A DNA stretch of 20,262 nt from Caryophanales bacterium (GTDB lineage Bacteria; Bacillota_I; Bacilli_A; RFN20; CAG-288): assembly GCA_021621525.1 (NCBI GenBank), contig JAJVUU010000033.1, positions 1 to 20,262 on the forward strand, written 5' to 3'. The notes beneath the pieces were generated by a model. That model was not told the DNA's origin. It did no database searches and worked only from the letters and a program-made list of their open reading frames with translations. Position numbers and translations under genes: made by a program. Position 1 is the first letter of the stretch. The number at the start of each line of letters is the position of its first letter. Positions 1-5,530 of the stretch are shown here, in pieces.

Positions 1-36
1 CTGAGCTGTCGCGATCTGGCTTCTCCGTAGTCAATG

Positions 37-64
37 CCTTAGGTTAATGACATTGACCTATAGG
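37..64. repeat. Imperfect palindrome downstream of upp
   Basis: Bases 40-49 and 51-60 are inverted copies around a single central base, with one T/G disagreement. Three more pairs (37-39 with 62-64) extend the stem past a one-base bulge. It starts 15 bases after the upp stop codon. Neither strand has a T-run after it, so it is not a classical intrinsic terminator. It could be a 3'-end RNA stem or an operator for a gene beyond the left edge. Bases 1-36 hold no ORF with a supportable start. Confidence 0.4.
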
Positions 65-78
65 ATGGCAGTGAATTC

Positions 79-729
79 TTACTCCTTGACGGTACCGAAG
101 ATCCTGTCGCCGGCATCTCCCAGTCCTGGGCAGATATAGGCGTTTTCGTTGAGCTGTCTATCCAAGGAACCGATATAAAGAGGAATGTCCGGATTGACTT
201 TGCAGAAAGCTTTGACACCTTCTGGTGCAGCGATGATGCAGACGAAGTGAAGGTTCTTGGCTCCGTGCTGCTTGAGAAGCTTGACGGCATCGATGGCGCT
301 TCCGCCGGTGGCAAGCATCGGATCGAGAAGATAGACCTGCTTCTGCTCAAGATGATCGGGAAGCTTGCAATAATATTCATGTGGCTCATGGGTGACTTCG
401 TCACGATACAGACCGATATGTCCGACCTTGGCCGTCGGGACGAGTTCGGTGAAGCCGTCCACCATGCCCATGCCGGCTCTGAGAATTGGGACGAAGCAGA
501 GGTTTCTGCCGACAACCATCGGCTGTACGGTCTTTTCAATCGGGGTCTGAATTTCGACCTGTTTGGTCTCGACGTCCCTTAAGGCTTCATAGCCTTCCAT
601 GATGGCGATTTCCTTGACGCACTGACGGAACTGGCTGGTCGGCGTATCCTTGTCGCGAAGGATGGAAATCTTGTGTTTCAAAAGCGGATGATCGAGCAAT
701 CTGACGTTCTTATATTCGGAAATATCCAT
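79..729 (-). CDS. upp: Uracil phosphoribosyltransferase
   Basis: This cytoplasmic pyrimidine-salvage enzyme makes UMP from uracil and PRPP. The protein is 216 residues, close to the usual 208-210. The PRPP-binding loop LDPMLATGGS is at about residues 135-144. The C-terminal uracil-binding segment ICPGLGDAGDRIFGT is at about 199-213. The N-terminus (LLDHPLLKHKISILRDKDT) matches the family, which places the start at the ATG at 729 rather than at in-frame ATGs further upstream. A GGAGG lies 12 bases before that ATG. The gene is divergent from the alcohol dehydrogenase gene and appears to be transcribed from its own promoter between them. No frameshift or missing key residue is visible. Confidence 0.97.
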   Translation of the reverse strand: MDISEYKNVRLLDHPLLKHKISILRDKDTPTSQFRQCVKEIAIMEGYEALRDVETKQVEIQTPIEKTVQPMVVGRNLCFVPILRAGMGMVDGFTELVPTAKVGHIGLYRDEVTHEPHEYYCKLPDHLEQKQVYLLDPMLATGGSAIDAVKLLKQHGAKNLHFVCIIAAPEGVKAFCKVNPDIPLYIGSLDRQLNENAYICPGLGDAGDRIFGTVKE

Positions 730-760
730 AATAACAATGAGCCTCCATACTCGGAATTCA

Positions 761-789
761 ATTATAAACCCAAAAGGTGAGTTTAGGAA
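761..789 (-). promoter_or_regulatory. Likely upp promoter
   Basis: A perfect -10 box, TATAAT on the minus strand, lies at 761-766. The -35 region at 784-789 reads TTCCTA at 17 bp spacing and is weak. The predicted transcript would have a leader of about 25 bases containing the GGAGG ribosome-binding site. The call rests on the -10 box and its position. Confidence 0.5.
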
Positions 790-821
790 ATGAAACTTTC
801 TTTTTGCCGGGATTTCCATTC

Positions 822-850
822 TTGCATTGCTTTTTTCGACAGGGTACAAT
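822..850 (+). promoter_or_regulatory. Promoter of the alcohol dehydrogenase gene
   Basis: TTGCAT at 822-827 and TACAAT at 845-850 are separated by exactly 17 bases, a near-consensus housekeeping promoter. The expected transcription start is near 857. That leaves a leader of only about 15 bases, which holds GAGGTG at 860-865 just before the ATG at 872. Confidence 0.72.
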
Positions 851-871
851 GGTAGCCAAGAGGTGCTATTT

Positions 872-2038
872 ATGGAAAACTTTGTTCATGACATTCCGAC
901 GAAGCTGTATTTCGGAAAGGGTGCGATATCTCATCTTGAAGAAGCCTTGAATCATTTTGGCAAGAAAGTCCTTCTTGTCTATGGCGGAGGCTCCATCAAG
1001 AAGACCGGTGTCTATGATGCCGTGATGGATATATTATCCAGAGGAGGATTTGAAGTCTTTGAATGCCCTGGTGTAGAACCGAATCCGAGGATTGAATCCG
1101 TCCAAAGAGGTGTCGACATCTGCAAGGAGAATCATGTCGATGTCGTCTTGGCTGTCGGTGGTGGCTCTGTCATCGACTGCTCCAAGGCCATCTGTTCCGG
1201 ATTTTATCATGAGGGAAATCTCTGGGATATGGTCAAGGCTGGCGGAAGCAAGGAAAAGGCTCTTCCTCTTGTCGATATATTGACGATATCAGCGACGGGG
1301 TCGGAATTCGATTCCGGCGGTGTCATCTCCAATATGACGACCCATGAGAAACTCGGTGCATCTTTCTGCTATCCTTATGCTTCTTTGCTGGACCCGACCT
1401 ATACCTACAGTGTCAGCAGATATCAGACTGCTGCCGGAAGCGCGGATATCATGAGCCATATCTTCGAGGGCTATTTCTCCAAGACAGAGGATAGCGAACT
1501 ATCCGATGGCATCGCTGAAACAATCCTTAGGACGGTCATTCACAATCTTCCCATTGCCTTGAAGGAACCTGACAATTATTCGGCCAGAGCCAATCTCATG
1601 TCTGCTTCCGATGTTGCCTGTTCCGGCATCCCGGAATACGGAAAGGTCGGTACCGGATGGCCTGTCCATATGATGGAGCATGAGCTTTCCGCCTTCTATG
1701 ACATCACCCATGGTGTCGGACTTGCCATTCTCACTCCCAGGGTGATGCGCTTCATCTTGAAAAAGGATCCAGGATGTGCATGGAGGTTCGTCCGTTTTGC
1801 CAGAAACGTCTGGCATCTTGACGGGGATGATGAGATGAAGCTTGCCTTGGAAGGCATCGAGAAGCTTGAGAAGTTCTTCAAGGACTGCGGTATTCCTTCC
1901 AGCCTTCATGAGCTTGGTATCGGAGAAGAACATTTCCGTGAGATGGCTGTCCATGCCAATCCGGGAGAATATCTTCTGAATTCCTTTGTTCCTCTCTCAA
2001 CGGATGACATCGTTGAAATCTATAAGATGTCTCTTTGA
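872..2038 (+). CDS. Iron-containing alcohol dehydrogenase (butanol dehydrogenase / YqhD type)
   Basis: This 388-residue enzyme is probably an NAD(P)H-dependent reductase of aldehydes to alcohols in fermentation. The opening MENFVHDIPTKLYFGKGA is typical of the BDH/YqhD branch, whose members are about 387-390 residues. The nucleotide-binding GGGSVIDCSK follows. The divalent-metal ligands are visible as GSADIMSHIFEGYF (Asp and His) and as the two His of MEHELSAFYDITHG. I chose the ATG at 872 because the family N-terminus starts there and GAGGTG lies six bases upstream; the in-frame ATG at 827 lies within the promoter. The true substrate cannot be read from sequence. The gene is monocistronic, with its own promoter and a terminator. 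Confidence 0.93.
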   Translation: MENFVHDIPTKLYFGKGAISHLEEALNHFGKKVLLVYGGGSIKKTGVYDAVMDILSRGGFEVFECPGVEPNPRIESVQRGVDICKENHVDVVLAVGGGSVIDCSKAICSGFYHEGNLWDMVKAGGSKEKALPLVDILTISATGSEFDSGGVISNMTTHEKLGASFCYPYASLLDPTYTYSVSRYQTAAGSADIMSHIFEGYFSKTEDSELSDGIAETILRTVIHNLPIALKEPDNYSARANLMSASDVACSGIPEYGKVGTGWPVHMMEHELSAFYDITHGVGLAILTPRVMRFILKKDPGCAWRFVRFARNVWHLDGDDEMKLALEGIEKLEKFFKDCGIPSSLHELGIGEEHFREMAVHANPGEYLLNSFVPLSTDDIVEIYKMSL

Positions 2039-2096
2039 GGTTTCATCGGAACATAAGCGTGGATGATGGCTTTGTTCCTTTTTGATATGATTCTTT

Positions 2097-2120
2097 GCGG
2101 CAGGGAAACCTGCCGCTTTT
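2097..2120 (+). terminator. Intrinsic terminator after the alcohol dehydrogenase
   Basis: GCGGCAGG (2097-2104) pairs perfectly with CCTGCCGC (2109-2116) around a GAAA tetraloop, followed by four T. The stem is strong but the T-run is short. It starts 58 bases after the stop codon. Confidence 0.75.
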
Positions 2121-2149
2121 CGCAAAAAAACAGTTTCAAAAGATAATAT

Positions 2150-2178
2150 TTTACTATTGGACAGACTTTCATTAAAAT
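2150..2178 (+). promoter_or_regulatory. Possible promoter of the pseudouridine synthase gene
   Basis: TTTACT (2150-2155) and TAAAAT (2173-2178) are 17 bases apart. Transcription would begin near 2185, only about 8 bases before the ATG at 2193. The AT-rich context makes chance matches likely, so this is tentative. Confidence 0.4.
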
Positions 2179-2192
2179 AATCGAAGGATACT

Positions 2193-2855
2193 ATGAAAAA
2201 ACAACAGTTGTTTGATATTCTCTACCAGGATAGAGATGTGATTGCCGTCAGCAAAAAATCCGGCATGCTTACCATCGGAACACCCAAGGATCCGGACCAT
2301 AACCTGTATCATTACGTACGCGAATATGCCAACCTCCATCGTCAGAAGGTCTTTATCGTCCATAGGCTTGACAAGGATACTTCGGGAATCGTTCTCTTTG
2401 CCAAGAGCTATGAACTCAAGGAACAGATTCAGAAGACATTTGAAAACCGCGAAGTCATCCGCAGATATGAGGCTGTTGTCAGGGAACATCTTCCCTTGGA
2501 TGTCGAAAAGAAGGTCGTCCAATATCTTTTCTATGACAAGAGAAGCGGAAGAGTCTTCGTCACGGATGATAAAAAGAAAGGCTTGGATGCCATCACCTAT
2601 ATCCGAAGCAGCAATTACCTGGATATCGGAACAGCCTTGGATATTGAAATCGAGACTGGAAGACAGAACCAGATCCGCCTTGCCCTGCATTCCCTTCGCT
2701 ATACTCTGATTGGTGATGAAAAGTATGCACATGATGATTCCAAGAAGATGCTTTTGAATGAATATCATCTTGAACTGCCTGCTTATCTTCCTTTGAAGAG
2801 ACATGTCTTTGAAACCAAGCCGTTATGGCTGTCCAGGAAGGTGAAAGAAGAATGA
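2193..2855 (+). CDS. RluA-family RNA pseudouridine synthase
   Basis: The enzyme converts specific uridines in rRNA or tRNA to pseudouridine. The hallmark motif HRLDKDTSG contains the catalytic Asp at about residue 60. The later segment IEIETGRQNQIRLAL matches the conserved family block that follows. At 220 residues it is a compact member with no room for an N-terminal S4 domain, so the target (RluA-, RluC- or TruC-like) cannot be assigned. GAAGGA lies five bases before the start. The last codons overlap the start of the glycosyltransferase gene (ATGA), implying translational coupling. Confidence 0.92.
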   Translation: MKKQQLFDILYQDRDVIAVSKKSGMLTIGTPKDPDHNLYHYVREYANLHRQKVFIVHRLDKDTSGIVLFAKSYELKEQIQKTFENREVIRRYEAVVREHLPLDVEKKVVQYLFYDKRSGRVFVTDDKKKGLDAITYIRSSNYLDIGTALDIEIETGRQNQIRLALHSLRYTLIGDEKYAHDDSKKMLLNEYHLELPAYLPLKRHVFETKPLWLSRKVKEE

Positions 2856-4159
2856 TCATCACGATGGTCATCGATCTCTACGGAGACAAGAACAACGGGA
2901 CGACCGTGACGGCCATGAGGACATGCGAGTCCCTCCTATCCTTAGGCCATGAGGTGCGGGTGATTGCCTATGTCCCGGATTCAGTCAAGGGCGACGTCAT
3001 CAATGGCGTCAAAGTTTTGCGCTGTGACAAGGCTGTCGTACCTGTCTTTGAAGGAATCATCGAGTCTCAGGGTTTCACCTTTGGCAAGACATCCGAAAAG
3101 AAGATAGCTGAGTTCATCAAAGGAAGCGATGTCGTTCATCTGATGTTCCCCTTCCCTTTGGAAGTCATGGTTTATCATGTTGCCAAGCTCATGCATATCC
3201 CTGTGACCGGAGCCTATCATCTTCAACCGGAGAACATCACTTATACCGCCCACCTTGGCAAGTGCAGACCTGTCAACTGCTTTGTCTATGCTCTCTTCCG
3301 CAACTGGCTCTATCGGTATCTAAGAACCATCCATACACCGAGTCAGACCATGCGCCAGGAGATGATCGACCACCATTACAGAGGAGACATCCATGCCATT
3401 TCCAACGGTGTCGTCTCTTTCATGCACCCCATAGAGGTTGAAAAGCCCAAGGAATATCAGGGAAGGTTCGTCATCACCATGGTTGGAAGGCTTTCTGGGG
3501 AAAAACGTCAGGAGCTCATCATCAAGGCTATCGGGAAAAGCAGATATAATGACAAGATCCAGCTCATCCTCTGCGGAATCGGTCCGAAGAAGGAACGTTA
3601 TCAAAGGCTGGCAGACAAATATCTGAAGAATCCTGTCAACATTTGCTTCGTCGATCAGGACAAGCTCCGTGAAATTCTCAACTATAGTGACCTCTATGTC
3701 CATTCCTCGGATGTCGAAAGCGAAGCCATCGCCTGTATCGAGGCTTTCAGCTGCGGACTTGTTCCGGTGATCTCCGATTCTCCCTATACGGCGACAAGAC
3801 ATTTTTCCTTGGATGAGCACTGCCTGTTCAAGGCCGGAGACTATCATTCCCTGATGGAGAAGATTGCATTCTTCATCGAGAATCCGGAATATAAAAAGGA
3901 CCTCTCTTCCAGGTATGTCGAGTATGCCAAGGAATTCGAGGTCATCAGCAAGGCGAAGGAACTTGTCTCGATGATGGAGTTGGAAATCGAGAGAAGCAAA
4001 GAGGATGACAAAAAAGGAAGAACGTATTATTCTTCCCGCTCAGAAAGAAGGAAACTCCGCTCTCTTGCAAGGAAAATCGGTATAAAGAATCCTCTCATCT
4101 ATGACAAGGATATCTATCATAGCTCCGAGAAGAAGGAATTCATCAATAAGAAGGACTAA
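2852..4159 (+). CDS. GT4-family glycosyltransferase
   Basis: This 435-residue GT-B-fold retaining glycosyltransferase has an N-terminal acceptor domain (about 1-200) and a C-terminal nucleotide-sugar domain. VGRLSGEKRQELIIKA at about 211-226 starts the second domain. The EX7E signature is at Glu289 and Glu297 within ESEAIACIEAF. There are no transmembrane segments, and the basic C-terminal tail (about 385-435) suggests peripheral membrane binding. It resembles 1,2-diacylglycerol glucosyltransferases, so membrane glycolipid synthesis is a reasonable inference, but the sugar and acceptor are unproven. The start at 2852 overlaps the upstream stop codon and fits the family N-terminus (MIITMVIDLYG). 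Its stop codon overlaps that of mutM-coaE on the other strand. Confidence 0.88.
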   Translation: MIITMVIDLYGDKNNGTTVTAMRTCESLLSLGHEVRVIAYVPDSVKGDVINGVKVLRCDKAVVPVFEGIIESQGFTFGKTSEKKIAEFIKGSDVVHLMFPFPLEVMVYHVAKLMHIPVTGAYHLQPENITYTAHLGKCRPVNCFVYALFRNWLYRYLRTIHTPSQTMRQEMIDHHYRGDIHAISNGVVSFMHPIEVEKPKEYQGRFVITMVGRLSGEKRQELIIKAIGKSRYNDKIQLILCGIGPKKERYQRLADKYLKNPVNICFVDQDKLREILNYSDLYVHSSDVESEAIACIEAFSCGLVPVISDSPYTATRHFSLDEHCLFKAGDYHSLMEKIAFFIENPEYKKDLSSRYVEYAKEFEVISKAKELVSMMELEIERSKEDDKKGRTYYSSRSERRKLRSLARKIGIKNPLIYDKDIYHSSEKKEFINKKD

Positions 4160-5529
4160 TCTTTTTTCAGGTCATGGATCACTGCCATGACCTGTCTTTC
4201 GAGTGCTTTCTTGCTGAAGTCGGCATGGAGGATGTAATTCAGCTTGTTTCTGTTCTTGTCATAGGAATTCATCCTGTTGAACTCTGCCCTGTCAGGATTC
4301 TCGTTTCTTTCAAGAAGATGTTCTCTCTGATGGATGGTCTCGACGCCGACAAGGATGTTGAAGTCCTTGTCCATATGGGCATCGAAAAGAACCGGAATCT
4401 CAAGGACTTTGTCCTTTCCGTTGTTGTCTATGATGAAGTCGTTTGCTTTCTTGCGGACTTCTCCAAAGATGAAGCTGAGATATCGTCTTTTGAAGGAAGG
4501 ATCATTCTGAAGAAGCCTTGTGATGGCCTTCTTATCAAGATCCGGATGGAAGATTTCAGGAAACTTCTTCTTCAGCACCAAGAGGAAAGCCTCATCCTGA
4601 TATAGACTGTGGACACATTCATCTGCCGAAAAGGAGACGAAGCCATGTTTGACGAAATAGGATGTGGCAAGGGATTTTCCGCTTGCGATCTTTCCGGTGA
4701 TGGCGATGGTAAGCCCGGTATTCTGACAGTGTGGACAGAATTCACAACCTCTCTCATCGACAAAACGCTTTTCAATCTTCGTCTTACAGACAGGACAGGG
4801 TTTCCCCTTCTTTCCATAGACCAGAAGGTGAGACTGAAAGTCACCGCTTCCTTTCAGAGAGAAATGATAGGTCCTGATGGTAGAACCATTGTTTTTGATG
4901 GCTTCATCAAAGATGGTTCTTGCCTGAAGAATGATGTTTTCGACATCTTTTTTCTTCAGCATGTATCCTTTTAAGAATGGTGATATATGGCAGCGGAAGA
5001 GGATTTCGTTGGCGTAGATGTTTCCGATACCGGATAGGATGCTCTGATCAAGAAGAAGCTGTTTGACCATCTTTTTTGAGGAATGCATCTTCTTATAGAT
5101 TGCATACGTGCTTTTTACTTCGGAAGGTTCAGGCCCAAGAGAGGAAAGCGGTCCTTCTTCGTTTTCCTTGAGAAGGTAAAGGACACCAAACTTCCTGCTG
5201 TCATAGAAGGCAAGTCCATCCTTGCCGTCTTTGAAAGGAAGAAACAGGTTCAGATGGGAAAGGGAATGTTCTTCCTTGTCGACAAGGAAGAGTTTTCCTT
5301 CCATACGAAAATGGAAGATGAGCTTATATCCTTTGTCCAGATGGATGAGAAGGAACTTTCCTTTTCTTGTGATGTCCGTGATGGTAGAACCGGGGATGGT
5401 CTCAAGGAAGGTGGAAAGAGGTGTCTTGACAAGTTTTGGAAGATAGAGAACAGGGACATCGAGGGTCTGATTCAGTATCTTTCCTTCCAGCTCCCTTCTG
5501 ACGGTCTCGACTTCAGGAAGTTCAGGCAT
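4156..5529 (-). CDS. mutM-coaE: Fused formamidopyrimidine-DNA glycosylase and dephospho-CoA kinase
   Basis: One uninterrupted 457-residue frame joins two enzymes. Residues 1-269 are MutM/Fpg, which removes 8-oxoguanine from DNA: Pro2 and Glu3 in MPELPEVET, the catalytic Lys58, the helix-two-turn-helix DQSILSGIGNIYANEIL, and a zinc finger with Cys245, Cys248, Cys265, Cys268 and Arg260. Residues 271-457 are CoaE, which phosphorylates dephospho-CoA in the last step of CoA synthesis: P-loop GKIASGKS at 279-286, then SADECVHSLY and EIPVLFD. There is essentially no linker between the zinc finger and the first CoaE strand. The start at 5529 gives the invariant MPELPE; the polA stop lies one base upstream (TGACATG), and GAGG lies upstream of it. 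In Bacillus these are separate neighbouring genes. Confidence 0.93.
   Translation of the reverse strand: MPELPEVETVRRELEGKILNQTLDVPVLYLPKLVKTPLSTFLETIPGSTITDITRKGKFLLIHLDKGYKLIFHFRMEGKLFLVDKEEHSLSHLNLFLPFKDGKDGLAFYDSRKFGVLYLLKENEEGPLSSLGPEPSEVKSTYAIYKKMHSSKKMVKQLLLDQSILSGIGNIYANEILFRCHISPFLKGYMLKKKDVENIILQARTIFDEAIKNNGSTIRTYHFSLKGSGDFQSHLLVYGKKGKPCPVCKTKIEKRFVDERGCEFCPHCQNTGLTIAITGKIASGKSLATSYFVKHGFVSFSADECVHSLYQDEAFLLVLKKKFPEIFHPDLDKKAITRLLQNDPSFKRRYLSFIFGEVRKKANDFIIDNNGKDKVLEIPVLFDAHMDKDFNILVGVETIHQREHLLERNENPDRAEFNRMNSYDKNRNKLNYILHADFSKKALERQVMAVIHDLKKD
4168..4194 (+). terminator. Hairpin inside the coaE 3' end, possible terminator for the convergent GT4 gene
   Basis: CAGGTCATGG (4168-4177) and CCATGACCTG (4185-4194) form a perfect 10-bp stem with a 7-base loop. 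On the plus strand it is followed by a weak T-rich run (TCTTTC). It lies eight bases past the glycosyltransferase stop, but inside the last coaE codons on the other strand. The convergent gene pair has no intergenic terminator. Confidence 0.45.
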
Positions 5530-5530
5530 G

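Noticed and set aside
1..41. Minus-strand reading past upp contains GIDYGEAR, reminiscent of the N-terminus of the RuvX/YqgF Holliday-junction nuclease, just after a possible ATG.
   Set aside because: An in-frame TAA separates it from the ATG, the following residues (SRQLS) do not match the RuvX block, and the window ends. Too little to call a gene or a broken gene.
786..817. Six-base inverted repeat GGAAAT...ATTTCC between upp and the alcohol dehydrogenase.
   Set aside because: Short arms 20 bases apart in AT-rich DNA are expected by chance.
727..849. Longer upp reading starting at 849.
   Set aside because: It would add 40 residues absent from the family and run through the -10 boxes of both divergent promoters.
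2094..2126. Alternative TTTGCG/CGCAAA pairing around the alcohol dehydrogenase terminator, suggesting an antiterminator.
   Set aside because: It competes with a far stronger perfect 8-bp GC-rich stem and has no leader context; the simple terminator reading explains the sequence.
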